Program-made: the position numbers and the translations under genes
In this document: one piece after another, positions 34,101 through 49,100 of the stretch
Numbering within the stretch: the stretch's first letter is position 1
Layout of the letters: each line of letters opens with the position of its first letter
Assembly (NCBI RefSeq): GCF_947623445.1
Contig: NC_135248.1
Location: 3,596,977-3,660,976, forward strand
Length of the DNA: 64,000 bases
Direction: 5' to 3'
Origin: Clavelina lepadiformis
Lineage: Eukaryota > Chordata > Ascidiacea > Aplousobranchia > Clavelinidae
The notes under the pieces: model-generated
What the model was told of the DNA's origin: nothing
The model's database searches: none
The model's input: the letters and a program-made list of their open reading frames with translations, nothing else

Positions 34101-37100
34101 TGCATGGTTACACCTGGAATGTTAAATTTTAATATTGGATATTTAACATTGTTTTTAACATATTTTTTAACCTTATATATTGACCAACATTCTTTAAAAA
34201 CTTTTATAAACAACATCCATATAAACAACCGATTTTTAATGTCTTTCTGTAAAAATTGATTCACGCAGAGGTTTCTCGATCGCCGCTAAAATTTAGGCTA
34301 CACATGTTTACTTTAGGCGAGCTTATAAAACTGAAACAACTTGCGATATACGTAATTCCCTAAAATCCCAAACATTTTGTAAGTTTTTTATTTGAGATTG
34401 GCGGATGCGAAAAAATTTGGTATGAGTTTTTGAACCGTTAGAGCTTTGGATTAAAAATTACTCTCTGATTCATTGAGTTGGTTCAAACTTGCCGGTGCTT
34501 TATTTTTTGTAATGCTCGGTGGTAAAGGCCACAACAGCGATTGCAATTCCGAAAAATGATTGCCGTTTAAACTTTTGGAAAATGCCTTCCTGTAAAGTGT
34601 AGAGTAAGCTAAAGAATCCTCATATCATACTCATATCATGGCTTTTCTGCTTTCGTTTCCATATTAATTGCACTAAATTCTTGATCAAAGTTTAAGAAGA
34701 AAATGCCAATTCGCATTCGCAGGTAGTAGGCTACATATTCATTATATTGTTTACTGTTTGACAGGCCAACCCAACAGCTACGGTGGCAACGAAGACTGCG
34801 GGGCCATTATCACTAGAAATGGACTTTGGGGTGATACACCATGCTCAAGACATCTTAGTTTCATATGCAAAAAGTTGGGTATGTACTGCATTTAGATTAG
34901 ATTTGTTATTTTTCCTTATTGTATCATATTTTTTGAACTTTGTCAGCAATTATTTAGTTGTTTTATCATCACCATGTAGTCACATAGGCTGTAGCACGCA
35001 AAAGCAAAACATTTGAGGTACTGATTTCAAACACTTTTGCAATCATGGAAATCTATTTAAAATGATGTTGACATATTCCATTGTTTTGGAATACCCGAGG
35101 TTATAGTATTTGTTACCCAAAACTATGTTTTATGTAATTTATTTTTGTTGCTGCATCTCGCTTAAAGTTAGGTTTTTACCTGTGAGGATAGTTGGGGTTG
35201 GCAAATGAAGAATGCGCAGGTACAATTCTTATCAATCAGTTTGGTGACTTGCACCCTAAATGTTTTATTCGCTTTCTGGTCAATAGTAAACGAAAAAGGC
35301 CGATTAGTTTTGCTCCTTCTGCTATCAATAAAAGAAAAATTAAATCGGCAGTGCCCGCTATCAAGATTTAAATCTCTTTCTATGCATTCATAATATATTT
35401 CCTTTAAACTGCCATAGCCATACTAAGTTTCCAGTAGTGGCGTAGCCAGAAAAAAAATTGGGGGGGGGGGGGCAAATATTTTATGAGTTCAAGAGAACTA
35501 CAAAGTGTTTGTTTTAAGACACCGCCACCTGATGTAGAAGCCTATAGAAAAAAAATATGGGGGCGGGCATGGCCCCTTTCGCCCCCCTGGCTACGCCTAT
35601 GGTTTCCAGTCTGGTTGCATTTTCCACTTAAACTAGATTGCACATTTATTTCTTAGTGTTCTTAAATCTGGGGTTGACCCATTTCTGTGATTGAACATTT
35701 AACATCGTATTTTATTCGAGTGTAATGATTAGGAACTTCTTCTTTTCACATGTCGACTAATTGTTGAGTTGGCTGTAAAATGTCTGACAAAATCTTTTGT
35801 AATGATTTCTGTTTCTTTTTTATTTATTTCCTGTATACATTAATTAATCTAAACGATATTTCCTACATGTAATGATTTTGCTAAACGTCAAAACCAGCCA
35901 ACTTATGGTTATAGTATCAAGTATCTGTGTTCTACTTTTTAAACTTTTTGTCTAAAAACCTAAAATGTTGCATACTGTGTTATCCGCAGATGAAACAAAA
36001 GCTGGGAACTTTCCCACAACTGCGCAGCCATCAAACAGCACTGCTGTGCCCAATGTTGATTGCTATGTGGAGCATGGTATGGGTTATCATGGTGGCGTTT
36101 CTGTCACTGCTCAAGGACAGTCATGCCTTGATTGGTCCACAAAAGCTAATAATTTTGGTAAGTAGGCTACCAATTGTGACATTAAGGCTTGTTGTTGCTT
36201 TTATTATTATTTGCTTGGTCCCTTCTAGCTATTTTCTTAGTCAGGGTTTGACAAAACCAGATATCCCGGCAACAGCCCTACCTTATGACAACGACCCCTG
36301 CAGTACGACGCAAAATCGTAAAATCGCTAATGTTAGAGTGCAGCGATCACTCGGTAGAGTTATTTCGAAGATGAATCCAGAAAGGAAAACATGTTCAACA
36401 AAAACATACCTTGCCCTCTCGACGTCACCTGCAACTATGCCAATTTCTTTTACCTTTCCGAAAAGCGGGGCAAAGGGGCGAGATATTTAGGAACCCTGTT
36501 GTAACGTCAGTATGATTGCGTAGTAGCCGGGACGGACCGCCTAGCAAAAAAAAAAAAACGTAGCAGATATGTGGCGTGGGCACATTGCAAAACTTTTCGT
36601 ACGTGTTTGTTCTTTTTGTTAACAGTTATTTTTTTAGAAGATAATTACTTTTACTAAGTTTCATAGTGACATAACAAGCTTTGACATAGCTTTCTTAACC
36701 CTACGAAGAACTACCACATACCGATCGATAACCTGTGCTGGTATTGTTGAAGACAAGTCCCAACCGCTATCTGTTCCCTTACCTTATCTCAACATTATCA
36801 ACGTTACTTGACAAGTTACGTCCAATGTTCCCTCTAAGCTGCGCGCGTGCGCAAATGCGCACTGCTGACACGGTCTCCGCGCACAGAAAATCTGTGTTGC
36901 GCACAAGAAAATAAGCCCAACCTGAATTAAAAATAGAATAAACGCATAATAATAGCCACAGTGCGCACGTGGCACGTCTGATGTTGCTCACAGTGGTCCA
37001 AGGGACCGCTCAGAGAGTTAGTGTGTTTGCTCAGACTCGTGAAAAATTAGAGGGAACATTGGTTACGTCGATAACGTATGTTATTACTAGCTCACTAAAA

Positions 37101-40100
37101 TAATTAAATTTATTGCGGTTTTCTCATCACAATGCTATGAACTTCCGTGCTGTAAATAGAACCGTTTAAAGTCGTTTTGCGCTACGTGCTGTAGCCTACC
37201 TCGTTCTAAATCGATTTTGGTTACGGTATATGTTGAAGTCGCTTGTCGAATCTTGTATATGTATTAGCACGGTATATACAGTAGTGTAGAAGCGGTCGTC
37301 GTGTATGTTTGTAAACGTGATTAAATTCGTGATGATCATATATGAAGACCTTTTCGAAAAAAAGCAGTTGGGTTCTTTTCACAGCAACAATTCAGTCTCA
37401 TATTTGCTGAAATTTTGGTCGTTTTTGATATAAATAGGTTATTTGAATTTTCTGTAATTTTATTACTCTACCAGTAATGCAAGGTGATATACGCATTTTA
37501 TTATTTCATCGTGTCGTTTTCTCAAAGATCTAACTGGCAACTACTGTCGCAACCCTGATCATTCTCAAATGCCTTGGTGTTATACAAATGGGACAGTGCC
37601 ATGGGGTTACTGCGATATTCCACTCTGTACAGGTAAGTTGATCTCACTAGCTAACATATAATGTTCTGCACTGTAGCCCATTTGTAACTTTGCTAGTGGT
37701 TCAACTACTCTCGGGCTTTAGCAACCTATGTAGACGACGCACGGCGGGCAGTGTAGCCTATAATATTTGTAGCGGCTTTTCAATGCAAGTATACCTTGAA
37801 AGTAACATATTACGGTATTTCCTTGATCTTAAACACTTGCGGAATAGTATTAGTCTAAAAAGAATGTATAAAGTCTGGTAAAGTCTTTTATTCAAGTCCA
37901 ACTACTGAAAAGTAAAGTGAATTATTTCCCGGCCGTCGTGTGCTAATTTCTTTTGCAAATGACAGGGCCAAAGTATTGTGAAGCTGGGTGGTACGAGTAT
38001 AAAGGCCATTGTTTGAAAATTGGATGTACGGTACCTTCGACATGGCAAAAAGCGCAGCAGATGTGCAAAGACGTTGGAGGCAACTTGGCTCGAATCCAAG
38101 ATGCAAGTGAAAACAATCTTATCATGAGTCACTTGCAGGTGCTGTCTATATTCTACAGTGAGTAGACGTTGCTTTTGATTTGGCTGAAGTGTTTTTGCCT
38201 ATATTTTTAATTTAATGGATACCAATGTACAATTTTAATCTGTTTTAGGTTATTTAGTCATGACCATGACTAAAGGTCATCTTAAGATTTAAACATTTCG
38301 GGCTTTTGCCGAAAAAATTGAATTGTTTTGACCTATAAAAAGACAATTGTACGACTTTTGGATCGAAACATTTTTGATATATCTGGCAAGCTTTCAAAAT
38401 CAACAAATCAATGGCGTTTCGCAAATTCTGGAAATATTTGTCAACACAGTGTCAAGCTTTTCACCATCAATAAAAACTTTGCATGCTCAAACAATTTCTT
38501 ACAATTAGGCTACAATACCAATCTTTTTCCTATGACTTTGTCAGATTTGGATCTAAAGTTTAGGATTTGGACTTTCGGTGAAAAAAAACTTTACCATAAA
38601 ATCCATGTTGTTGACATAGTCTTTAATAGGCTTACAAAAGGTTTCAAATGAACGTCTAAATATTTTTTGGACATTTAGCTTTTTTCCTAGATATACAAGT
38701 TTAATTTACTTTTTGTTTCAACCTCTTGCCCTTGACGACTGACTACTTTTAATATGTTTAACTTAATAAGAGTATAAGCCGTATAACAGCTGTAGGAATT
38801 TATTTACATGTTTGAAGTATTTTAATGCATACTATGCATAGATATCACCAACATTTGGATCGGATTTAATGACATAAAACATGAAATGCAATTTGAATGG
38901 GACGACGGAGCGAAACCAACTTTTACAAATTGGGACAGGGAACAGCCTAATGATGTTTTGGGTACTGCACTTATTACGCCTGTAGAATACAAACAAAGAA
39001 CCTTTAGCCATTTGTAGTACTAGCGGTCTGAAAACCCAACAAACTGGCTTTTTTTGTTTTTTCAGGTAATTCGGACTGTGTTAAAATGGATTTATCAACG
39101 GGAAGGTGGAACGACATAGATTGCAGTACCAGACTATTTCATATCTGTTCCAAACCGCCAACGAAATATACGGATACGGAAGGCTTTTCTAAAGTCCTGC
39201 TTGGTTCAACTTGTACACAAAGGGATAAACATGATGGTAGCCACGGAGATAACACCGGTACTGGGTTTCCTAATATGCTTCCGAAGGGTGAGAACAACGG
39301 CTGTCGTTATTGTACCAGAAAAAGTCTTTCGTTTAAAGCTATTTTTGACAACTTCTTGTTAATTTAACTTAAGATGTTACAATATACAAGTTATCTAGGG
39401 CTAACCTAAATTTACCTTCTATTCTAAATCTAACTTCAATTAAAGTATTATAGTTAAAACAACATTTTGCATGCCCATTCTCCCAATTTAACCGCCTATC
39501 TTTATCAACTGAGTTACTTTCTTACGGTAAAATAGTCACACGAAAAAATAATGCGTTTTTCAACAAAATTCTGGGTATGAATTTGTTTTCTTTACTTGTT
39601 TTTTTTTTATTTGTGCAGATGGCAATGTAACTATGACGTTGCCAACACCAACTGCAGGTAAATAATTATTTCGCACCACATCCGTATAATAGCCCATAAC
39701 GCTTATAAAGTAACAAGTAACTGTATTATTGCAAACTTGTTTGTCTTTAAACTTGTGTATAGTCACTTTTTGTAAGATACTAAATAGCACGCCCGTTATG
39801 TGATAGACAAGTGAGGATTGTCGATATTTGTCTGTTGAATACGATCTGGATCAAGGTGGTCGTCGCACGTGAAAAATAAAAAAAATAGGAAAAATTTTCT
39901 GGTTCATTGACGATTGACGTCCATATTAATTTCATTAAAATAATAACATCAACATGGAAAGAAAATTGAAAATACGGAAACAAGACTATCACCGGATGAG
40001 ACATCGGAACTTGTTGCTTTGATAAGTTTAATCAGGCCACTTTGAGCGTTTCCAGGTGGTTTAAGAGAGATTAACACGGTGCATATTTCTGTAGAACACT

Positions 40101-43100
40101 ATCACACGCTCATAGTGAACTACGTTATAAGAAATAGTCTTTTCTCTCAAATATTAAGATGCTGCTATTTACAATTGTTTTTTCTTCGCCATAGTCTATG
40201 GATCTATTATAAACAACGCATTTTGCATTGTTATATTCTAAATGAACTGGAGAATATCTCTTTTGTTTACGCTTTGGACAAGGTCGAGTTGCATTAAAAA
40301 TGGAAAGCTATCCAAGTCCAACTTTTCATCCACTATATGCAAAATCCATCGCCTAAATTTTTCTAACAATTTAGTGAAAATATGTGTAAATGTTTTTATG
40401 TACCTGTAAGAACTTTCCAAGTTGTTTTCCGTTGCATTAGTTCTGATTCTAGACTTTATTTTAAGGCTGCCCGACCGGCTGGATTGGATTTGGAATAATG
40501 TGCTATCGTTTCCACCATGACGTTTTGAACTGGACACGAGCGTATAAGTTTTGTGAAACCAATTACGGCAACACCAGTTTCTTAGTAGTGCCTCATGACA
40601 GGTGAAATACATTAAGAATCACCCGCTGTTATGTATTTTAGGTCAATAAAAAACATGTTGCTGTTATATAAAAAACAAGTTACAAGTTGGCACTCTGAGT
40701 TTAACTTCATTTTTGTTTCTTCTACACAAGCTTTCGCAAGCAAAATGCTTGCTTCTTCATGTGTACTAAGACATGACAAAAATTATTTCCAAATATTATA
40801 TTTTAGGTTTTCTTCCTTGTTATTATGTTATTCTTTCCATAGGTTCGAACAAGCGTATCTGTCAAGTTACGCAGCGAAATATGATTCTACTGTGACATTT
40901 CATATGAACATTCTTGCCATAAGTCATCCCTCCGCGGGGTGGCATTTCTTTGATACAAACCTTAATACAGTCGAACTTTCGAAAAAGATCACTTATACAA
41001 ACTGGGACAGGCTTCAACCGAACACGAATTTAGTGGCGAATGACAGCAGTGAGTTTTCAAATTTTCCTTTCAACCAAAAATGCAAAACTTCTGTTTCACA
41101 TTTTTTTACATATATTTCGACAAGCTGCTTTTTACGATAAGTCTGTTCTCTGTATAGTTGGAATGTGTGTCTACATGGCTGCTGGCGGCCATGCGGGTTT
41201 ATGGCATGTCGCCAACTGCAGAGATCAGCGCCGTGTCGTGTGCCAACTGCCCCGAGAAGGGGTAACGCCCCCTCCTCCACCTCCTACTACCCCTCCACCC
41301 CCTGCTTGCCCTTCTGGATGGAAGGTAATGGCCAAGTTATAAATATCAATAATTACAATGGATTCTCAATTACCAACGCTTTATATTTCTTCTCGATATT
41401 CTTATTATCTTATACTGGGCACTATTACTCAACTAATGCAATTGCGTGAAAAGTTTGATAAATAAATTGGGAACATGTAATTTTGCCAGTCGGCATTGAC
41501 CCAAATCACCTTCATTAAACTAATATGGTCAACATCATAACCGGAACAATTAATATATATACGTTGCCGTTACAGTAAATGTAAAGCACACAATACAACA
41601 TGCTAACTGTTACCAAATCGCTGTCTTTCATTCCAGAAAGTGAACACTAAATGTTACAAGGCATTCACGAAAATATACAGAAGAGAAAGGAAAACTTGGT
41701 CTGCAGCTCGCGAGCATTGCCGGTCACTCGGTGGTCCGGGAAACCCTGGAAAGGCGGATTTAATTTCTGTCCATGACGAGAGCCAACTTAGCATGATTAA
41801 GACAACTGTGTTGCCATATTGGGTACCTGGACCGGTCTGGTTGGGCCTGAGTGACAGAAATAGCGAAGATGTGTAAGTAATGGTATAATATAAACTTTGT
41901 CAGGCAAATTGCTTTTCTACAACATTAACAGACAGCCGTGTCTAAATGCTTAAATTTTCTTCGACTTAACCAAACAACATTTGAGATCCATTGACAAGTT
42001 GGCAGCAAAGTTTGAAAACGTGAAGAGACAGTGAACATACCGATGACGTCATGCTTATATCACAGGTGGCAATGGTCAGACGGCTCACCTGTTGATTACG
42101 TGGCTTGGAAAGATGGCGAACCCAACAACGGAGCTGGAAATGAGAACTGCGTTGACTACAACACTAGAACTAAGACATGGAACGATGCTAACTGCAATCA
42201 ACTCAAGAATTGGATGTGTCAGATTAAGTAAATACCGTAATACGTTTTGCTGTTATCATAAACAATGCACACATGTAAATAGTTTACACTTTACAGTATT
42301 TACTTCAGTTTGAAAAACTTCTGAGCAAGCTATTATTGGGATAATTTTGAGGCTGTAATGGTTTTAAGCGATTAGAATTTTCCGCTTTTTTAATTAAATA
42401 CCACACCATCTTAACCTCTTTGTCACAACCATGTTTTATTACATTCCATTGTTGTTACTTTTAGTCCAGGCGAGATACCAACTGATAACACCAACGTAAC
42501 AACACCCGCTCCTAACCCAGGTCCTACTTGCAATGATACCGATTGGAAGTATTTCAATGGATCATGTTACTATTTCAGGTATTTTGCAAAATACCAATAA
42601 ACGAGAATAAATAATAGCGTACTGCTGCGAAGGAGCCTACATTAAATATAATAATGTGAGTTGTCTAAACATTTTTTTACTTAAGTTATAATTTGATAGG
42701 CTATATTAGTTTAAAGGAAAGTTTCCCCGTATCTGTGATAAATATTTCCTTGATAAGCAGCCAAGAAAAATTCTTCCATAACTTTGTAGTGAGCTACTCG
42801 TCCCACAAGAGTGTAGAGTTATTATTAACCACGTGTTATTTTTGAATAAGTTATTAACTTCGTCAGCTGGTACTGGAAGGAAACTTTTACCAAACTGTAT
42901 AAAACGTTACCACTTTATAACAGCGCCAGAACAAGAAAGTCCTATTATGCGGCACGTGACTACTGTCAAAGCAAAGGAGGAGATCTCACCTCGATACGGG
43001 ATGTTGATGAACAAAATTTCATACATTTGTCTATCCAAGTCCTCTCCATGTCAGAGTGGTAAGTGACTTGTGATTTTATTTCTTCAACTTTTCTTTCACT

Positions 43101-46100
43101 GTCTTCTGCGCTCTTATTGTAAGTATTGATTTGGACATAAAAAAACGTCTTGAATTCGATTGTATTTTCTTACATATTTCTTTTTCCCGCATCAGGTGGA
43201 TCGGTATGGACATGAATAATAAGGAAGACGAATTTCGCTGGCTTGATGGGACGCCGGTTGGCTATCATTTCTGGAACATAAGTATGTGCTTTCTATTTGT
43301 TAAAGTGATCATGCATTTTTATAAAACTTTAATTTAAAATGATAAAAAATGGTCTCTTTGTATGCGATCTTTGGAAAAACTCTTGAAATGGTAAGTTGAT
43401 AAGACCCTTTTCTGGTTGATTTTGAACTTTGAAATGAGGTAAAATTTTTGGCGATTTATGTCATTCGAATTTTTTATGATATTTGTCTATGATGCTTGAT
43501 TAATTTAGACGAACCGAACTTTGTAAACAAGCAAGAATCATGCGTCAATATGTACATGGACCAGGGTACTTGGAACGATCAGAACTGTGGAAAGGTTATC
43601 AGGTATGGCATCCAAGACAAGATCTATTTTAAAGTAATTATAAGCTACACATGAATGTATCATTCAATTCTATTATAATTGGTCTGATCGTCCCACTAGA
43701 AGTTAAAATTAATCCTTCAACTTCGTTTTTGTGACTTGTTTTTAGTTTTATTTGCAAGAAACCGAATGGAACCGTAACGATACCGATCACTCCACCGCCA
43801 AATTACAACCCAAAAGGATTCTGTCCGGCGGATTGGCTTCAATACCGAAGTTATTGCATCAAAGTTATGGGACAAAATGAAACCAACAGGCCAGTAAAGT
43901 TGTATCAACTGCACTATGTAATATAACTAACCAAGAAGACGAAATCCATTTTAAACGAAAAATTGACATTTGGACACAATGTTTTTTTTAAATGTATTTG
44001 CAAGCAGAAAATATGTTTTTCAATGTAAAAGGTAGTGCGATCTGCTATATATTGCTAATGCCTTTATCTTTTTATTAAATTTTTTCTTTTATCGTGCAAG
44101 CGCCACGGTCTGAGTTTAATGTAGTATAAAGCATGAGTAGTTAGGAAATATACACGATTTTTACTGGTCTTACTCACAGAAGCTCTAGTGAACGGTTGCA
44201 ACTTTGGGTAATTTAATTGTAAGATTGCTTGACAAAAATAGTTTAATAACTTTGAGTTGACTTGGCATTGTTGAGTCGAATTAACTATAGCTTCCACTCT
44301 ACTCAATATTAAAACAAACTTACTTTTGAGCTGCATTTGCACTTTGACGTTAGTTTTCTTCTGTTTTGAGTTTAACTCTGATAGCAAAGTAACCACAACA
44401 ACTTATTTGGTTTTAATCATAGGTTAAATTGGACCGACGCAAGAGATGATTGCATGGCACAAGGTGGAAATCTTCTCTCAATATCGAACGCACAACAGCA
44501 AGCTTATCTCACGGTATTTGCTTATTTTCAGTTTGTTATCTTTGTCTTTTGTTTCCAATTACATTGTTATTAATTAAATTAAATTAAATTAATTAAATTC
44601 ACGACGTTTCTCTGATTTTCTTTGATAGTTACGCTGCAGAAACCTATAAAAAGAAAAATCCGGCGCTTCTTGGTAGCGATAGATTCTTAGCTACTGTTAC
44701 GTGGTAGTCTGTAACATAACCACGTTAATTGCATTTGAAGCTAAAACTGTTATTCTTTTCTGCAGAGTCATCTGGTTGGTGTAAATATTGGTCCGATGTG
44801 GATCGGTTTAAATGACATATACGGCGAGGGGAGGTTTTTGTGGCGAGACGGAAGCGAATTTATATTTTCTAATTGGAAACATGGCGAACCTAACAGTCCT
44901 GGATATCGATCGGATGCAAAAGTATTGATATAAACTTTTACATTATAAACATACTTCTTACGTCTGTCCTAAAGATGAAGAAGGTTTTGTTTTATGTGTT
45001 TGTTTTGTCATAACTGCTATAACATAATATTTATACAAGGCAAACATTGAAAGAAAAGTTTTTTAAAAAAAACTTGAAAAAACTTATACATTTCATATAA
45101 GTGTCAATATCCATTTGATTTTTGTGTCACAGTAATAAAAATGCATTTGATAGGATGACTGCGTCAACGTTGTCACTGAGAAATGGAGTGTTGGTAAATG
45201 GGCAGATGACACATGTTCGAAGAAGCTGGCTTATATTTGTGAAATGCACAAATCAGTTTCGCTTGATAAACTTTGTCAGGATCATCCAAGACCCAATTGG
45301 CCACCACAAGCTTGTGAAGTTCGTAGTTGTGCTGATGGTTTATGATTATAGTTTCAGTGCAAATTTTTTATCGCGTTTTCCAAGGTCCGTTATAATTGTT
45401 GCAATATTTTGTTAGGCCAAATACAAAGTAGAAAACGAACTGTTGCTTCTGTTATTGTTGCATAAAAAATTACGACGTTTTAGCAATTTGCCAAAGAAAA
45501 CAATTGCAAGAAGTTGAAGCGGGGACAGAAAAAAATGTGCATGAAGAGCTGCAACTTTTGCAAGAGATTTGTCAAAGTACCACCTGTGAAACGACCTGGC
45601 GACGAGAAATGTCAAAAGGGCTGGAAATATTGGAATGATGAATGCTGGAAACTGACAAAAGACTCTCTGACTTGGGACAGGTTAGACAACCAACTTTGAT
45701 CAAATGTTTTTTCTTGAATCTTCTTTGTCTAGTGACTAGACTGACTGACAGTCTGTATGTATCATTACTTAAATTCGAATTACATTATGTTTTTTGAGAG
45801 GGCTATTTTTCCATTTTACTCTGTTTACCTTTGATTTCTGACCTACGGTAGCTATAGTCACTCACTATCTGCAATAAGTTTTTCTGATTTTTTTCTAAAA
45901 CTACAACTGCTTTTGCCTGCTCACAAAACCTATTTGTAAACCCCATTGGGTAAAAATAATTTGATTCTTAAATTATTCGAAATGAAAAGGCCCAGACGTA
46001 CTTCTATTGTAGACTCCAGAAAATTACCACTCCAAAAACTTATCGTCTTTATTAAATCAAAATTGTCTAGTATGAAACGTAGTTCATTATTCGAATATTT

Positions 46101-49100
46101 CAAAAGTGCCGTCAGTCGTTGCAAAGCGTCGGGCGCTCAACTAGCTACGATCCCAGATGAATTTACACAAGCGTGGGCATTCAGCATGCTCTCAGATCCG
46201 ACAGAAAATCCGGACACTGCGATGCCAGAAGGACTTATCGCTTGGATTGGAATGCGCAGACAAGATCAGGATCAACATTCGAAGTATAATTGGGTCAGCA
46301 ACTGGTAAGAAAAAACGGAAAACGTTTGTTTTTCTTCTTTATTTGAGGTAACATTGTAAGTCATTCCTCATGGGATCACGAGATTGACCGTGAACAAACT
46401 CACCGGCGACAACTGGTAGTGGACAACTGACCGGCAACAAATTGGCTGGCGATCAAATTAACCGTGACGTAAATTGGCCGGCGATGAAATTAACCGTCGA
46501 TAAATTGGCCAGCGATCAAATTAACCGGCGACAAATTGGCCGTCAAAAGGTCAAAATTCTAATTCACTATCTAGTCGCTATCTAGTCACTATCCAATTTA
46601 GTATGTGTATTGCAGTCAAGGTAATAAACTTCCTTATTTGTCAAATAACAGTTTGTGTAAATTTTAGTGCCCTTATTATGTAGCGTCATATGTGTTTTGC
46701 AGTGAATGTCTTTTAATGTTGTTACTCGTATTTCTCGTATTTCCGGAAATATTTCTGTTAATTTCAATAAATGTTTCAATGTGTATTGAAATAAAAAAAA
46801 TTTTTGTTAAAAGCAAAGGAAATAGTTACAAACAAATATTTACTTTACATATCATATATCACTACCATCAACTTAAACACAATAATTCAGCACTTGCACG
46901 GTCAATTTACCTCCCGGTCAATTTTCATTCCGGTAAGTCTGTTCCCGGTTAGTTTGTTCGCGGTCAATTTATATCACATTTAGTTTGTTCGCGGTCAATT
47001 TACGTCACGTTCAGTTGTCCCCGGTGAGTTTGTTCGCGGTCATTTTCCCGCGGTCATATGTCGTGGAACCATTCCTCATATGGAGTGTAATATAAGCGCA
47101 TTGTTTTGCCATTTTTGCTATTATATATTTGCTACTTTCTGCATGCTTGTTTGCGACTCTATGATAACGCTGCATATCGTGACACATTCAATATTGAATT
47201 GAAATATCTTAAATAGGCCAGTGTTGTTTACTCAATGGGGTTCGGGTCAGCCAAGTTCGTCGAACGGTACTGGTTCGGGCTGTACAGCCATGGACGGAAA
47301 AGCGCTGACCTCTAGGAGGAGACGCGGTGGTTACTGGTACGACCTTCAATGCAACTACACCTTTCAAGCACTTTGTCAACAAACCTCCAAGAAACCACCA
47401 GCCAACATCACAACATATCCCGGCATTTGCCCCGAAGTAAATTAAATAAATTTTCTGTTGATTGTTGTGTTTAGTTGTATCAGTTACGTCGACGACTGGG
47501 TTTTAGATACTCTTACAATGCATGTAAGTTAGTACTGTATAATAGACTAACAAAACAAATGATCGAAACGCCCGCCAGCATTTGTTTCTACAAGGTATCG
47601 TAACAATCCTTGTTAATAATACGTTGGCTTTCGAAAATGTTGTGGTTGTACGGAAACCATTTCGGAGAACGAAGATAAAAGGCAAATTATTTGTTTACTA
47701 ACAAATAGGAATCTAACCCGCAGCTCCAACTACTTGTAATCTCGATCATGTCATTTTAACATCTGTAGGGATCTTGGACCGCTTACAAAGGAAACTGTTA
47801 CTACTTTCCTCCAGCGACACAGATGTCCACCTGGTATCAAGCGGATTTTGATTGCAGGAAGAGAGGAGCTTTCCCTGTCAGCATCCACTCCCAAGATGAA
47901 GCGGAATTCGTGATGAGGAAGGCTGGAGCAAACAGAAGAGGATACCTGCGTCTTAATATGTACGTACATTGAATGTTACGGTGTAAAATCCTGTCTCTTG
48001 TGTTAATGCACAGTTATTGGTAAACTAATAGTTATTAACTAACTAACTAACTAACTAATAGTTAAATACCAAGTCATCAATGGGTTGTTAACAAAGGTTA
48101 TTGACTCTCTTTTGTTCTTACAGCACCAATCACATACATTACGTTTCTCTTTTATCTAATAGTTAACAGACATTGTGATTAGTCTGATTACGTTTTTCGT
48201 AACAAAAGTACTGTATTGGGAAATCATGTTCCTGTTTTAAACGTCCCCTCGTAGTGTGTGTTGCCATGGTTTTACTTAAACTGACGTTTCTTATCGTTTC
48301 TTTTGTTGAGCGATTTGATGTAGAGAGATTTTACTTTAGTTACCGTCCCGTTGAATAGCACGCTTCATCGATGCCCTGATCATTGTAATTTCTTTTCTTG
48401 ATTTTCATTTATCACTTCACAACAATATAAAAACATTTTTTTGGTAATATGTGATGTTTATTTAGATGGATCGGTCTCTACCGCGAGGTAACGGACGACA
48501 CTTTCGTTTGGTCAGATAGGACCGAAATTGATTTTGTAAACTGGGCCGAAAACCAACCGTCGAAGGGAGGTGGATTCAGAAAGGTTCGTTACAGATTAGT
48601 ATTTTTGGCAGGAATTATGTTCATCGTTTATAGTTTCTATTTCATTAGTGTACAGCATATGACACGGATATGACATAGTGTACAAGCATGTGACATATGC
48701 TTGAATTAACCGTGTAACTCATTGTAATGATATTTCATTGGTGTTAAACTCAGGCTGTTTGTTCTCAGGAATTATGTACCGAGTTAAAAGTACCAGACGG
48801 AAAGTGGAATGACAATACCTGTACTAAGGTGGGAATAGCTGTCTGTAAGACTCCAAAGATAACCTCCGTCGTCCACAGATTTCCAGCGTCGACTTCAAGT
48901 CCTATTGGTAAGTAAGGACGGGCCACGGACAGAAAGCGAGATTTCATTTTTTTAAAAGAAAATAAATTTTTGAGTAAGATTGGGTTATCGGCAAAATTTC
49001 AGTTTATTCTTGTGATGAATTGACATCGCCAGGTGGCAAATTAATTTTTTTGGAAAAACTAATTGTTTGATTAGTTAATTACAAAAGTCGTGGGATCAAG

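Noticed and set aside
40238..40612. 124-codon minus-strand ORF
   Set aside because: It is antisense to CTLD3 exon 40466-40601 and has no domain.
45154..45345. Exon 25 reading through to the TGA near 45343 as a premature receptor end
   Set aside because: The GTTCGT donor at 45319 joins in phase to 45484 and completes an exact six-cysteine ShKT module, followed by CTLD7.
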